From positions 186,001 to 250,000 of the forward strand of contig NZ_CP032286.1 of NCBI RefSeq assembly GCF_002165305.2: DNA of 64,000 nucleotides, read 5' to 3'. The position numbers and the translations under genes are program-made. Within the stretch, counting starts at the first letter, position 1. Every line of letters starts with the position of its first letter. The notes under the pieces are model-generated. The model searched no databases and was not told the DNA's origin. It saw only the letters and a list, made by a program, of their open reading frames with translations. Shown here piece after piece: positions 8,103 through 18,316 of the stretch. The DNA is from Acinetobacter sp. WCHA55. GTDB taxonomy: Bacteria; Pseudomonadota; Gammaproteobacteria; Pseudomonadales; Moraxellaceae.

Positions 8103-11100
8103 TTATTCAGGATTTGAAATTTTTAAACCCGATAACCATGCACGTAAAGAAGCGGGTTTTAATGGTTTTTTCAAAAGCACGATATTCATATCTTTGACCC
8201 GTTGTGGCAGTTCAGGATCTGAGTCTGCGGTAATCAAAGCGACAGGTACATTTTCTTGGCGATTGGCCAAAATAAAGTCCAAACCAATTTTGTCATGATT
8301 TAAGTGTTGATCGACCAACCAGACCTGAATGTTTTCTTGTTGAATCATCTCAAAAGCCTGTTCAGGTTCAGTTGCCTTAAACACTTGATAGCCCCATTTT
8401 GTCAGTAAAGTCGACATCCCTTCTAAAATGGTTTCGTCATTGTCTAAGCACAAAATCTTATAGGCTTTGGTTTTGAGTGGAACCGCTTGTACAGGCGCTG
8501 CTACGACTTTTGGTGGGTCTATAATCGGGACTTCAATCATAAAGCATGAACCTTTCCCATACTCTGAATAGACATGTACTGGGTAGTCGAGCAGGCTGGT
8601 CATCCGTTGTACGATGGCCAAACCCAAGCCAAGCCCTTGCTCACCCCACGGTGAGGTATGGCCACAGCGCTCAAACTCTTGGAATAGTTTAATCCGTTGT
8701 TCTTCTGCAATCCCAGGTCCAGTATCCCATACGCCAATTCGAATATGGCGTGGTTTGTCCGTGGAGCGAAGTACACCCACCACCACTTTGCCTTTGGCGG
8801 TATAGCGTAGGGCATTACTCACAAAGTTTTGAATGATACGGCGAATCCATTGTGGGTCAGTATCAATCCAGAACTGAGCATCATGTACGCTAAAACGAAT
8901 ACCACGCTGTGCAGCAATGGATTTAAACTGCAATTCAAGGTCGCTGAGTAAATCATGCAGTGGATAAGCCTGACGGTTGGGTTGAATGGTGCCACCTTCA
9001 AGACGGGCAATATCCAGTAGGGCAGATAACATACTTTCAGCACCGTGTAAGGCACGATCAAGCTGTTGTAGCGTTTTACGGTCTTCTTCATTTTGTACAC
9101 TTTGTTCTAAAGCGGTACTGAACAGACGCGCGGCATGCATTGGTTGCAATAAGTCATGACTGGCCGCGGCAATAAAGCGGCTTTTCGACATATTGGCTTT
9201 GTCGGCTTGTTCACGCGCCAGTTGTTGTTCTGTCAATGCATCTGCCAACTGTTGAGTTCGGTCTTGGACACGTGCCTCTAGCATGGCTTCATTTTCACGG
9301 AAAGCGGTAATGTCAGCAAAGGTGGTGACGAATCCACCACCTTCAATTGGGTTACCGCGCATCTGAATCACACGACCATCTTTACGAATCCGTTCAAACT
9401 CGTGCGCGCTACCGACTTGCATCCAGTGCATCCGTTTCCGTACATGTTCTTCGACCGAACCTGGGCCACACTCGCCACGCTCTGCGTTATACCGAATCAA
9501 ATCGGAAATTGGACAACCGACATAGACAATGTCTTTTGGATAATCAAACAGTTTTAAATATTGGTTATTCCATGCCACCAAACACATATTTTCATCGACC
9601 ACACTCACCCCTTGGGTCATGTGGTCAATCATGGTCATGATCAGGTTTTGATTAAACCGTTGCCACTGTGAGGCTTGGTCTAAAATGTTTGCTACTTGCC
9701 CCAAAGCGAGGCCATTGTTGACCATTGCTGTGGTGAGCAGGGTACGTGCCGACGCAGCACCAATAGTGCCTGCCAAATATTGTTCGGTAAAACGCCACCA
9801 CATGCCGTTGGCATTGCTGTTTTCATTCAGCACTACATTGTTCTGTGCACAGAACTGTTGGAAAGCGCGCATAGTTGCGCCATCCCCTGTAATCCGTTTG
9901 GCTAAGGTGATTAAATCACCGACTTTTAAGCGTGCAACATCATGATGAATGTAGTTGATATCTGTAGAGGTGCTCTGCGTTGGTAGTGGTTTGGTTTCAT
10001 AATAAAAAAAGCTTTCTGCTTGAATTTGTTCGGCCACACTGGGGCGGAAAATTCGAGAAATCCAAATGTATAAAATAATATTTAGTCCGAGTGCCCATAC
10101 TACCCCATGAGTGAGTGCGGCAAAGGATTCAAAACCGAGCAGGGCTTCAGGACGTAACCAGTTGATGCCCATGGGCCCGACATTAAGAAAACTTTCGGTA
10201 AAGTGTGAATATTCAGCAGGTAAACTACGCAGTACAGTCGGTAACAACAGGGTATAGGCCCACATACCAAATCCGGCCAATAAACCAGCATAGACACCTT
10301 GTTTACTGCCGCCACGCCAGTACAAACCACCTATGAGGGCAGGCGAGAACTGGGCTACCGCACTAAAGGCCAACAAGCCAAAGACTGAAAGTTGGTCAAT
10401 GTCATTAAAGAAATGGAAGAACAAAAAGCCCAATAACATGACGGCTAAAATACAGACCCGACGGGTAAATTTAAGCACCAAAGGTAAGCGTTTATCGTGG
10501 CGGGACAGTAAATTGGTACGCCATAATGCAGGCATGATCAAGTCATTACTGAGCATGATTGATAGGGCCACTGAAGACACCAACAGCATACCAGTAGAGG
10601 CTGAAAAGCCGCCTAAAAAGGCTAATAAGGTTAGCCAGTCTTGGCCATAACTTAGGGGTAAAGACAAAACAGCTACATCGGGGATCGCTAAGTAACCTGG
10701 CGTTGCGTGCAGTGCCCAACTGGCAATCGGAATAATGGCAATGATGGTCAAAACCAAATAGACTGCGAACCAGCGCCGTGCCCCACGAATATGTTTTTCA
10801 TCACGCAATTCGACCACAGCGACGTGGAACTGACGCGGTAAGCAAATGATCGCTAGTCCAGCCAACAAGGTTTGAATCCAAAATGTATCGGGCACACCAA
10901 TCAGTTGTACTTGATGGAAAGTTTCTGCGACATCCTTAGAGATTTGATGAATGTTTTCAGGTGCAGCAAACACGAAAAAGAGCGCGACACACAGCAAAGC
11001 AAACAGTTTAACAAAAGACTCGAAGGCTACCGCCAACATCAGACCACCATGTTGTTCGGTATTGGCAATCTGCCTTGTCCCAAAAATCATGGCTAAAATC

Positions 11101-11600
11101 GCCAAAATACCAGTGAGGAATAGCACACCGTTAGTAGTTGAGGCGATGCTGCCTGCTGTTGGTTCTAAAATTACCGCGGCACTGAGGGCAATGGCCCGCA
11201 GCTGAAGGGCAAGGTAAGGAATAATGGCAATGACGGCGAGGATAGTCACCATTGAGGCTAGAGGCCCACTTTTGCCATAGCGTGCAGCGACAAAATCGGC
11301 AATTGATGAAATGGCATGGTGCTGACGGACGCGGCCTAAACGACGCCAAATATCATAGCCCAGTGCGACGAAGAGTAGTGGGCCAAGGTAGATCGGTAGA
11401 AAGATAATGCCTTCACGAACTGCTGCACCTGTGGCGCCATAAAAGGTCCATGATGAACAGTAGACCCCTAAAGTTAAACTAAACAATAGCATGCGCCCAC
11501 GCGTGCTCAGGCGGCTGGCGTGTTTCTCACCAAAAAACGCGCAGATAAAGAGTAAGACGATATAGAGGGCCAATACCCCGATAATGAGCCAGCTGTTCAT
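8103..11600 (-). CDS. SLC5-fused hybrid sensor histidine kinase, CrbS-like
   Basis: Membrane sensor kinase of 1165 residues. Residues about 1-510 form a sodium:solute symporter (SLC5) module of roughly 13 hydrophobic helices; a PAS-like domain follows near 645-760, then a coiled segment, HisKA with the phosphoacceptor His in AAASHDLLQPMHAARLF near 800, an HATPase domain (NFVSNALRYT and DTGPGIAEEQ), and a C-terminal receiver with its Asp in WLVDQHLNHDKIG. This is the CrbS/MxtR architecture, in which the transporter part is thought to sense acetate or related flux. The frame opens 14 codons earlier, but the ATG at 11598-11600 starts at the first transmembrane helix. It is divergent from actP. 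Confidence 0.9.
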   Translation of the reverse strand: MNSWLIIGVLALYIVLLFICAFFGEKHASRLSTRGRMLLFSLTLGVYCSSWTFYGATGAAVREGIIFLPIYLGPLLFVALGYDIWRRLGRVRQHHAISSIADFVAARYGKSGPLASMVTILAVIAIIPYLALQLRAIALSAAVILEPTAGSIASTTNGVLFLTGILAILAMIFGTRQIANTEQHGGLMLAVAFESFVKLFALLCVALFFVFAAPENIHQISKDVAETFHQVQLIGVPDTFWIQTLLAGLAIICLPRQFHVAVVELRDEKHIRGARRWFAVYLVLTIIAIIPIASWALHATPGYLAIPDVAVLSLPLSYGQDWLTLLAFLGGFSASTGMLLVSSVALSIMLSNDLIMPALWRTNLLSRHDKRLPLVLKFTRRVCILAVMLLGFLFFHFFNDIDQLSVFGLLAFSAVAQFSPALIGGLYWRGGSKQGVYAGLLAGFGMWAYTLLLPTVLRSLPAEYSHFTESFLNVGPMGINWLRPEALLGFESFAALTHGVVWALGLNIILYIWISRIFRPSVAEQIQAESFFYYETKPLPTQSTSTDINYIHHDVARLKVGDLITLAKRITGDGATMRAFQQFCAQNNVVLNENSNANGMWWRFTEQYLAGTIGAASARTLLTTAMVNNGLALGQVANILDQASQWQRFNQNLIMTMIDHMTQGVSVVDENMCLVAWNNQYLKLFDYPKDIVYVGCPISDLIRYNAERGECGPGSVEEHVRKRMHWMQVGSAHEFERIRKDGRVIQMRGNPIEGGGFVTTFADITAFRENEAMLEARVQDRTQQLADALTEQQLAREQADKANMSKSRFIAAASHDLLQPMHAARLFSTALEQSVQNEEDRKTLQQLDRALHGAESMLSALLDIARLEGGTIQPNRQAYPLHDLLSDLELQFKSIAAQRGIRFSVHDAQFWIDTDPQWIRRIIQNFVSNALRYTAKGKVVVGVLRSTDKPRHIRIGVWDTGPGIAEEQRIKLFQEFERCGHTSPWGEQGLGLGLAIVQRMTSLLDYPVHVYSEYGKGSCFMIEVPIIDPPKVVAAPVQAVPLKTKAYKILCLDNDETILEGMSTLLTKWGYQVFKATEPEQAFEMIQQENIQVWLVDQHLNHDKIGLDFILANRQENVPVALITADSDPELPQRVKDMNIVLLKKPLKPASLRAWLSGLKISNPE

Positions 11601-11676
11601 TTTACCTAAAGTTTTTCCTTCCTCTCGGCCATCATAGCGCATCTCGGATAGTGGCTGCTGAGCTTGTTTAAAATTT

Positions 11677-11692
11677 ACAGACCAAAGTCTAA
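11677..11692. promoter_or_regulatory. degenerate copy of the TACGAC palindrome upstream of actP operon
   Basis: The core AGACCAAAGTCT is a perfect interrupted inverted repeat, and the 16-mer matches the palindromes at 1696 and 7815 at 10 of 16 positions. It lies about 95 bp upstream of the DUF485 gene in the divergent region shared with the kinase gene. Function is inferred. Confidence 0.25.
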
Positions 11693-11786
11693 ATTACAAC
11701 CAATACAGAAGCTTGCTACTTTAGCAAATGTAATAATTCGAATTAAAAAATTGTATCTACGGTTGGATACAGACAGGAGTATGGTT

Positions 11787-12119
11787 ATGGATGAGAGACA
11801 AGTAGAACAGATTCTACAAAATCCCAAATTCAAGGAAATGGTTAGTCGTAAAAGTAAACTGAGCTGGACACTGACAACCATTATGTTGGTTGTATACGTT
11901 GGTTTCATGTTGTTGGTCGGCTACAACAAAGAATTTTTAATGACTTCAGTTAGTGGTGGCGTGACCACAATTGGCATGCCATTGGGTCTAAGCATTATTG
12001 TATTGTCTTTCCTTTTATGTGGTGTGTATTCGTATATTTCGAATAACAAACTCGACGCATTAAATGAAGAAGCAATGCGTGAAGTCGAAGCCATTGCGCA
12101 AGAGAAAGGACAGCACTAA
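11787..12119 (+). CDS. yjcH: DUF485 membrane protein (YjcH-like)
   Basis: Small inner-membrane protein of 110 residues with two hydrophobic helices (about residues 32-52 and 67-90) and the DUF485 N-terminal signature near residue 9 ([14 protein letters not shown]). Such proteins are regularly encoded immediately upstream of ActP and are thought to assist it. An in-frame ATG lies two codons upstream, but the AGGAG at 11775-11779 is spaced properly only for the ATG at 11787. Its stop overlaps the actP start by one base (TAATG), so the pair is translationally coupled. Confidence 0.85.
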   Translation: MDERQVEQILQNPKFKEMVSRKSKLSWTLTTIMLVVYVGFMLLVGYNKEFLMTSVSGGVTTIGMPLGLSIIVLSFLLCGVYSYISNNKLDALNEEAMREVEAIAQEKGQH

Positions 12120-13834
12120 TGAAATGGAATTCATTGAAAGCGCTTGCAGTCGCTGCTACAGCACTGTTGGCTTCAAGCCTCGCACTTGCAGGCCCAGATT
12201 TGGGTGAGGCTCAACAACAAGCGACAAACTGGCATGCCATTATCATGTTCGGTATTTTTGTCGGATTTACTTTGCTCATCACCAAATGGGCAGCAAAACA
12301 AACCACCAACACTTCTGACTTTTATACAGCGGGTGGCGGCATCTCAGGTTTCCAAAATGGTTTAGCGATTGCGGGTGACTATATGTCCGCAGCGTCATTC
12401 TTGGGTATTTCCGCAATGGTTTTCAGTTCTGGCTTCGACGGCTTACTGTATTCATTGGGTTTCATGGTCGGTTGGCCAATCGTATTGTTCTTGGTGGCTG
12501 AACGCCTACGTAACTTAGGTAAGTTCAACTTATCTGACGTAGTGTCATTCCGTTTAGCGGAAAAACCAGTACGTACGCTTGCAGCAGTAAGTTCATTGGT
12601 TGTTGTTGCATTCTATCTGATCGCTCAGATGGTGGGTGCAGGTCAGTTGATCAAACTGTTATTTGGTTTGAACTACAATATTGCTGTCGTGATTGTTGGC
12701 CTTCTGATGATGGCTTACGTAATCTTCGGTGGTATGTTGGCAACGACTTGGGTACAGATTATTAAAGCTGTGATGCTTTTGTCTGGCGCGACATTCATGG
12801 CTTTCATGGTCATGAAAGGCGTAGGCTTCAGCTTCTCTGAAATGTTCACACAGTCAATTCAAGTTTTCTCTAAAGTACATGACATTTCTTTAGCAGAAGC
12901 GGGCAATATCATGGGCCCTGGTAAACTTGCAGCGAACCCAATTGATGCCATTTCTTTAGGTCTTGCATTGATGTTCGGTACTGCGGGTCTTCCACACATC
13001 TTGATGCGTTTCTTTACAGTAAAAGATGCTAAAGAAGCACGTAAATCAGTGGTTGTAGCAACAGGTTTCATTGGTTACTTCTATCTTTTAACCTTCATCA
13101 TTGGTTTCGGTGCGATCCTTTATGTATCGAATAACCCTCAGTTCCTTGATGTTGCGAAAATGGCAGTAACTGGCAAGCTTGAGCTTGTAGGTGGTAACAA
13201 CATGGCTGCGGTGCACTTGTCTGACGCTCTTGGCGGTGACTTGTTCATGGGCTTCATTTCAGCGGTAGCATTCGCAACAATTCTTGCCGTAGTAGCTGGT
13301 TTGACATTGTCTGGTGCTTCAGCAATTTCACATGACTTGTATGCAAACGTATTCAAGAAAGGTCAAACAACCCCTGAATCTGAACTTCGTATGTCTAAAA
13401 TCGCGACTTTAGGTCTTGCTATTTTTGCGATGATTTTAGGAATTCTGTTCGAGAAGCAAAACGTTGCCTTCATGGTGGGTCTAGCATTCTCTGTAGCAGC
13501 ATGTGCAAACTTCCCAGTACTTGTACTTTCAATGTTCTGGAAAGGTTTAACTACACGTGGTGCGGTGATTGGTGGCGTGGTTGGTCTAACGACTGCTGTG
13601 GTACTCATTGTACTATCTAAAGCAGTTTGGGTAGATACGTTCGCAATCTCTGAAACTCCAGTGAACCCATTCAATGGTCCAGCAATCTTTGCTATGCCAT
13701 TGGCATTCTTCTGCTGCTGGTTGTTCTCTGTGACTGATAACTCAGCACGTGCACAAGCAGAACGTAAAGCATTTGATGCGCAGTATGTACGCTCACAAAC
13801 AGGTATTGGTATCTCAGGTGCTTCAGATCACTAA
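12119..13834 (+). CDS. actP: cation/acetate symporter
   Basis: Sodium:solute symporter family permease, 571 residues, carrying acetate and other short monocarboxylates inward with a cation. It has an N-terminal cleavable-looking leader ([16 protein letters not shown]), about 13 membrane helices, and ActP/SSF segments such as [20 protein letters not shown] near residue 65 and [15 protein letters not shown] near 287. It is coupled to the upstream DUF485 gene and followed by a strong terminator. Its position beside the CrbS-like kinase and near the CrbR-like regulator makes an acetate-uptake role very likely. Confidence 0.93.
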   Translation: MKWNSLKALAVAATALLASSLALAGPDLGEAQQQATNWHAIIMFGIFVGFTLLITKWAAKQTTNTSDFYTAGGGISGFQNGLAIAGDYMSAASFLGISAMVFSSGFDGLLYSLGFMVGWPIVLFLVAERLRNLGKFNLSDVVSFRLAEKPVRTLAAVSSLVVVAFYLIAQMVGAGQLIKLLFGLNYNIAVVIVGLLMMAYVIFGGMLATTWVQIIKAVMLLSGATFMAFMVMKGVGFSFSEMFTQSIQVFSKVHDISLAEAGNIMGPGKLAANPIDAISLGLALMFGTAGLPHILMRFFTVKDAKEARKSVVVATGFIGYFYLLTFIIGFGAILYVSNNPQFLDVAKMAVTGKLELVGGNNMAAVHLSDALGGDLFMGFISAVAFATILAVVAGLTLSGASAISHDLYANVFKKGQTTPESELRMSKIATLGLAIFAMILGILFEKQNVAFMVGLAFSVAACANFPVLVLSMFWKGLTTRGAVIGGVVGLTTAVVLIVLSKAVWVDTFAISETPVNPFNGPAIFAMPLAFFCCWLFSVTDNSARAQAERKAFDAQYVRSQTGIGISGASDH

Positions 13835-13848
13835 TCTGAACCTGAACT

Positions 13849-13878
13849 AAAAAAGCCCCATTCATTGGGGCTTTTTTT
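13849..13878 (+). terminator. intrinsic terminator of yjcH-actP operon
   Basis: AGCCCC/GGGGCT stem with A6 before and T7 after, 15 bp downstream of the actP stop. Confidence 0.88.
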
Positions 13879-13995
13879 ATGGTGTTAAATATCCTAATGG
13901 TGTTGGTTTTGAATGCTGAAAGGCCTAGTGACATTTAGTACTTAAGTTGTTGGGCAAAATGAATCGGCTGACACGAATAAAAAGCATCGGTTTCA

Positions 13996-14760
13996 GTGAC
14001 CATTCATGCTAAGTTAAAACAGCGAGAACAAGAACCAATCAAACTTGGCTTTAAAAACAACAGGCTGCATATGCAAGTATTTGTCGAATTTTGGAAAGGC
14101 TTCCGTCTACTGCCTTCAGCATGGTTACTGCTGTTGCAATTTATTATGCTGGTTTTGGCGCTTTTGAGCGGCCATAGCCTGTCCTTACGTGTATTGGTTT
14201 GGGGCCTAGGTGTTTTGGTCTTGTTACTCATTGCCAAGGTCATTCGTCAAACCCCCGTGTTCACCATTCTTGGGTTGAGTTTTGTCGGTGGCGCATTGTT
14301 CTTTTCCTTACTGATTTTGCTGGGTGCGCGAAATCCGATACTTTTGGTGATTAGTCATGCCTTTGAGGCGATGGCCTATTTTATTGCGGCTTATGGTTTG
14401 CTGCGTTATATGTTTGCAGACCGTTATTTGACCAAAGATGAGCTATTTGCTGCAGGGGCAGTGTTTACCCTTATTGCATGGGGGTTTGCCTTTTTATATA
14501 GCATTTGCCAGATTCTAGAACCCAATAGCTTTTTAAATCCCAATGTAGCAGGTGCACAGTCATGGCTCGATTTATTATTTTTAAGCTTTAGTCTACAGTC
14601 AGCGACAGGGTTGTCCGATCTAATGCCATTAACACCACTGACTCGTATGATCGCAATGTTACAGATGTTTTGTGGGGTGATGTATTTGGCTTTAGTCGTT
14701 TCACGCTTGATTGCCTTGCAGTATATTCAGCATCGGCCCAATGATCATAAAGAAAATTAA
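13996..14760 (+). CDS. two-helix ion channel family protein
   Basis: Membrane protein of 254 residues with about six hydrophobic helices. The last pair brackets a pore-loop motif, SATGLSD near residue 204, which resembles the potassium channel filter TxGYGD with Leu-Ser in place of Tyr-Gly, so it fits the Ion_trans_2 channel family with relaxed or unknown selectivity. The frame begins with GTG at 13996 without a convincing ribosome site; an in-frame ATG at 14071 would remove 25 polar residues and is a real alternative. It stands alone between actP and the BCCT gene. Confidence 0.65.
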   Translation: MTIHAKLKQREQEPIKLGFKNNRLHMQVFVEFWKGFRLLPSAWLLLLQFIMLVLALLSGHSLSLRVLVWGLGVLVLLLIAKVIRQTPVFTILGLSFVGGALFFSLLILLGARNPILLVISHAFEAMAYFIAAYGLLRYMFADRYLTKDELFAAGAVFTLIAWGFAFLYSICQILEPNSFLNPNVAGAQSWLDLLFLSFSLQSATGLSDLMPLTPLTRMIAMLQMFCGVMYLALVVSRLIALQYIQHRPNDHKEN

Positions 14761-14917
14761 ACTGTTACAGGATTCGCACTGCCTTATTTTTCAACATAAA
14801 TTATGATGAAACAGAATTGTTAAATTTTAAGCTATTCATTCTTCACTCTTTATTAGATTCGTCTAATTAACCATTTTGGTTATATCTTTGTACTAAAAAT
14901 AATTTTCTGGGGGAATT

Positions 14918-16885
14918 ATGCCTTCCATAAAGCCATCGCTGTTTGCAAACATCAAACGGAATGTATTTCTCAGCACTGTCGTGATTCTGGTGCTTTTTCT
15001 GGCCTTGATTCTTTTTGACCCAAGTGGTTTTGAGGCTTTAACCAAACATTTAAATCAATGGATTATTGATTCATTTAGCTGGTTTTATGTTTTATCTGTC
15101 GCATTATTTCTCATAGTGCTGATCTTTATTGCGCTCTCCGATATGGGGAAAATAAAACTCGGTCCTGATCATAGTCTGCCGGAATATAGCAGTGGTTCTT
15201 GGTTCGCCATGCTGTTTACCGCAGGGATGGGGATTGGTCTGATGTTCTTCGGTGTTGCTGAACCCGTGATGCACTATGTCAACCCGCCCACGGGCGATGG
15301 GCAAACTGTAGATGCCGCACAACAGGCAATGCGCATCACCTTTTTCCACTGGGGATTACATGCATGGGCCATTTATGCGCTTGTGGGCTTGTCACTGGCC
15401 TATTTCTCTTTCAGACATAATTTGCCTTTAAAAGTTCGCTCTGCTTTATATCCTTTGGTGGGCAAAAAAATCTATGGTGCAACGGGAGATGCAGTCGATA
15501 CCTTTGCAACTTTAGGCACTATTTTCGGGGTTGCGACCACACTTGGTTTTGGGGTAACTCAGATTAATTCGGGACTGAATTATTTATTTGGTATCCAGCA
15601 AAGTATTGGTATTCAGGTCGGGCTGATTATCTTTGTCACTTTTTTAGCTTCGCTGTCGGTCGGTTTTGGTTTGGATAAAGGCATTAAACGGTTATCTGAA
15701 TTGAACTTGGTGCTGGCACTGGTTTTACTATTATTTGTGTTTTTTGCCAGTTCTTCCATTTATATATTACAAACTAGTATTCAAAATGCAGGGCAATATG
15801 TATCTAATCTTTTCACGATGACCTTCAACTTATATGCCTATCAACCCAATGGTTGGATTGGTGGTTGGACCATTATGTATTGGGCTTGGTGGATTTCGTG
15901 GTCGCCTTTTGTTGGAATGTTTATTGCCCGAGTGTCTAAAGGTCGAACCATTCGCGAGTTCATTGTCGGGGTGTTGTTCATTCCAACAGGTTTTACCCTG
16001 ATTTGGATGGGCTTCATGGGGAATGCAGCGCTGTTCAGTATTATTCAAGATGGACACACTTCTTTAATCTCAGCGGTACAACAAGATTCATCCGTCGCAC
16101 TGTTTGAATTTTTGACCCATTTACCTTTTGCACAAATATCGAGCCTGATTGCGACCGTTCTGGTGGTGCTATTCTTTGTGACTTCAGCCGACTCAGGCTC
16201 ATTGGTCATTGATTACTTAACCGCAGAAACAGAAAACTCACCTTTATGGCAACGGTTGTTTTGGACTATTCTGATTGCGTTACTGTCGATTATCTTACTG
16301 ATGGCAGGCGGACTTTCGGCCTTACAATCGGCCACAATTATGAGTGCCTTACCCTTTACTTTGATTATGCTGTTGGTCTGCTGGGGTTTACTGAAAGCAC
16401 TGCGTTTGGATGTTACCAAAATGCGTGCACTACAAGATGCACGAATAACGCCACGTGCAATTCAGAATCCACGCAGTTGGCAACAACGTCTAGGTCTGAT
16501 TATGCATTATCCGCATACTCAGCTTGAGGTGGAGCAGTTTATTGAACAGCGGGTGCAAGCTGCTTTTTCGGCGGTACAAAAGGAATTTCAGCGCCGTCAG
16601 CTTGACGTGACCATTCAACCAATTGAGCATGGTTTGCAGTTACGTGTGGATCATCATAATGAAATTAACTTCATCTATCAGGTGGTTGCCCGTGAAACCC
16701 AGCCACCCAGTTTTATGGCAGATAGACTCGAAGAACAGCAGTTTTATCAAGCTGAAGTTTTCTTAAGAGAAGGTGGACAGAACTATGATGTGATGGATTG
16801 GACTTTAGATGATCTATTGCAAGATATTATTGACCAGTACGAACGTCATTTACATTTCTTAAATTTAGTCAGAGCTACAAACTAA
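14918..16885 (+). CDS. betT: BCCT family transporter, BetT-like
   Basis: Betaine/choline/carnitine transporter of 655 residues with twelve hydrophobic helices. Diagnostic segments are GMGIGLMFFGVAEPVMHY near residue 103 and the tryptophan-rich WTIMYWAWWISWSPFVGMF near 318. A cytoplasmic tail of about 140 residues after helix 12 is the BetT-type osmosensing extension, which favours choline uptake by proton symport over the short glycine-betaine carriers. The ATG is preceded by GGGGGAAT. No choline oxidation genes (betIBA) are adjacent, so substrate assignment rests on architecture alone. Confidence 0.85.
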   Translation: MPSIKPSLFANIKRNVFLSTVVILVLFLALILFDPSGFEALTKHLNQWIIDSFSWFYVLSVALFLIVLIFIALSDMGKIKLGPDHSLPEYSSGSWFAMLFTAGMGIGLMFFGVAEPVMHYVNPPTGDGQTVDAAQQAMRITFFHWGLHAWAIYALVGLSLAYFSFRHNLPLKVRSALYPLVGKKIYGATGDAVDTFATLGTIFGVATTLGFGVTQINSGLNYLFGIQQSIGIQVGLIIFVTFLASLSVGFGLDKGIKRLSELNLVLALVLLLFVFFASSSIYILQTSIQNAGQYVSNLFTMTFNLYAYQPNGWIGGWTIMYWAWWISWSPFVGMFIARVSKGRTIREFIVGVLFIPTGFTLIWMGFMGNAALFSIIQDGHTSLISAVQQDSSVALFEFLTHLPFAQISSLIATVLVVLFFVTSADSGSLVIDYLTAETENSPLWQRLFWTILIALLSIILLMAGGLSALQSATIMSALPFTLIMLLVCWGLLKALRLDVTKMRALQDARITPRAIQNPRSWQQRLGLIMHYPHTQLEVEQFIEQRVQAAFSAVQKEFQRRQLDVTIQPIEHGLQLRVDHHNEINFIYQVVARETQPPSFMADRLEEQQFYQAEVFLREGGQNYDVMDWTLDDLLQDIIDQYERHLHFLNLVRATN

Positions 16886-16914
16886 AAAAAGGACGCTTTA
16901 AGCGTCCTTTTTTT
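16884..16914. terminator. bidirectional terminator between betT and porin gene
   Basis: GGACGCT/AGCGTCC stem with A7 and T7 flanks, serving the convergent betT-like and Omp33-like genes. Confidence 0.88.
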
Positions 16915-16935
16915 GTATTCAGATTCTAAATTGAA

Positions 16936-17823
16936 TTAGAAGCGGAATTTAGCGTTTACGCCAACAGATTGTGTATCAAGATTTGCACTTTCAGCATTAG
17001 CATTTACATAGCTAGCACCTACAGCAATCGCTGGAGTGATGAAGTAGTTTACGTTCGCACCCCAAGCTTTGTTTGGTAAGTCGTCAAAGCTAGATTCTGC
17101 ATAAGAAGCACCAACGCTTAATGCAGGCGTTAGGTAAAGGTCAGTTTTTAATTGGTAAGCAGTTTCGTCACCATAAACAAGACCAGCTTCTAAGCCAAGC
17201 GCCATGTTTGTACCGTCGATGTTACCTACGTATTTAGTACGTGCAGTAATCGCGTCTTGGTCATCAGCAATAGTAGTTGCTTCGCCAAAAGTTTTAACCA
17301 CGCCATTGTTCATGATACCGAATGCATCAAGAGCGGTTTGATCAGCAACGCTAGTATAACCTACAGCAACCAAGAAGTTAGGTGCTACGACTGCACCAAG
17401 TTCTAATGCATAACGGTCGCCATTGTCATCACGAGTTACTGCATTTTTGCCATCAGTATGAGTGTGGCTATAAGATGCGCTTGCATAAGCAGGCACGAAT
17501 TTAGTCGGGATATAAGCTTCAGCTTTAGCACCGTAAACATGAGATTCGATGTCAGAACGACCTTCATCTACAGGAGCATCATACTGGCCATATTGGTAAG
17601 CTAAAGATACATTTGATGCTTGGTTTAAAAAAGCAGCTTCAGCTAAAGGGCCTTTAGATGAATCAACGTTTTTGAAGTAGTAAGTACCTTGCACAGCACC
17701 AGTGAAGTTTTTGTCGTTTTCAGTCGTATCTACGTACTCTGATTGACCTTGTACTTCGAATTGGTATGCTTGAGCACCGGTCATGGCTAATAATAAAGCA
17801 GTGGCTAAACCGAGTTTTTTCAT
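16936..17823 (-). CDS. Omp33-36 family outer membrane porin
   Basis: Outer-membrane beta-barrel protein of 295 residues. A signal peptide (MKKLGLATALLLAMTGAQA) precedes the mature YQFEVQGQSEYVDTT start, alternating beta strands fill the rest, and the chain ends in a typical barrel-closing aromatic (AKFRF). The sequence strongly resembles the Acinetobacter 33-36 kDa porin linked to permeability and carbapenem susceptibility in A. baumannii. A near-consensus promoter lies just upstream, in line with high expression. Confidence 0.9.
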   Translation of the reverse strand: MKKLGLATALLLAMTGAQAYQFEVQGQSEYVDTTENDKNFTGAVQGTYYFKNVDSSKGPLAEAAFLNQASNVSLAYQYGQYDAPVDEGRSDIESHVYGAKAEAYIPTKFVPAYASASYSHTHTDGKNAVTRDDNGDRYALELGAVVAPNFLVAVGYTSVADQTALDAFGIMNNGVVKTFGEATTIADDQDAITARTKYVGNIDGTNMALGLEAGLVYGDETAYQLKTDLYLTPALSVGASYAESSFDDLPNKAWGANVNYFITPAIAVGASYVNANAESANLDTQSVGVNAKFRF

Positions 17824-17863
17824 GATATTTACCAGATTGTTAACATTGGATTAAACTAAGGCT

Positions 17864-17891
17864 ATTCTATTGTAACAATTTATTAAGTCAA
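17864..17891 (-). promoter_or_regulatory. sigma-70 promoter of porin gene
   Basis: On the minus strand, -35 TTGACT and -10 TAGAAT are separated by 16 bp, each matching 5 of 6 consensus bases, about 40 bp upstream of the porin ATG. Confidence 0.7.
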
Positions 17892-18224
17892 TGAACTCTA
17901 ATGGTATTACATTATTGAGTAATTACTCTAACTATGTTATGGGTTAAAAATTGGTCAATTGAACGTATCCATGTCAACCAAAAAAAACTTACAGCAGAAC
18001 AATAGGGTATACCTATTTAGAAAACAGAGAATGCGCGATATCGAATTGTACTGAACTTGATTTTTAATTGATAAATTAGATTGAATCGGTCGGTATAAAC
18101 GGTAAAAAAGTTCAATAAGACATCTCAAATATAGGCGTTTTTGTGTCCTAAGTCTAAAAAACGCCTTAAATTAGAGCAAAAAACTCGGTTTTTGCTTACA
18201 TAATGTACATATCCTCTCAGTATT

Positions 18225-18240
18225 TGTGATAATTTTCACA
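18225..18240. promoter_or_regulatory. CRP/Vfr-like binding site
   Basis: TGTGATAATTTTCACA is a perfect TGTGA-N6-TCACA inverted repeat, the CRP-family consensus. It is centred about 85 bp upstream of the inferred start of the small RNA candidate. Acinetobacter encode a Vfr/CRP homologue; its action here is inferred. Confidence 0.5.
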
Positions 18241-18281
18241 ATAATTATAGGATTATATTAATCCATAGTGCTTTGGTTGGC

Positions 18282-18310
18282 TTTACAAGTGAACGGATTT
18301 ATTTCATAAT
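18282..18310 (+). promoter_or_regulatory. sigma-70 promoter of small RNA candidate
   Basis: -35 TTTACA and -10 CATAAT with a 17-bp spacer, each 5 of 6 to consensus. No reading frame follows; the next feature is a terminator about 75-106 bp on. Confidence 0.55.
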
Positions 18311-18316
18311 AATTTT

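Noticed and set aside
11601..11642. 14-codon upstream extension of the hybrid kinase
   Set aside because: The extension is highly charged and precedes the first transmembrane helix; the ATG at 11600 has its own ribosome site and fits the family.
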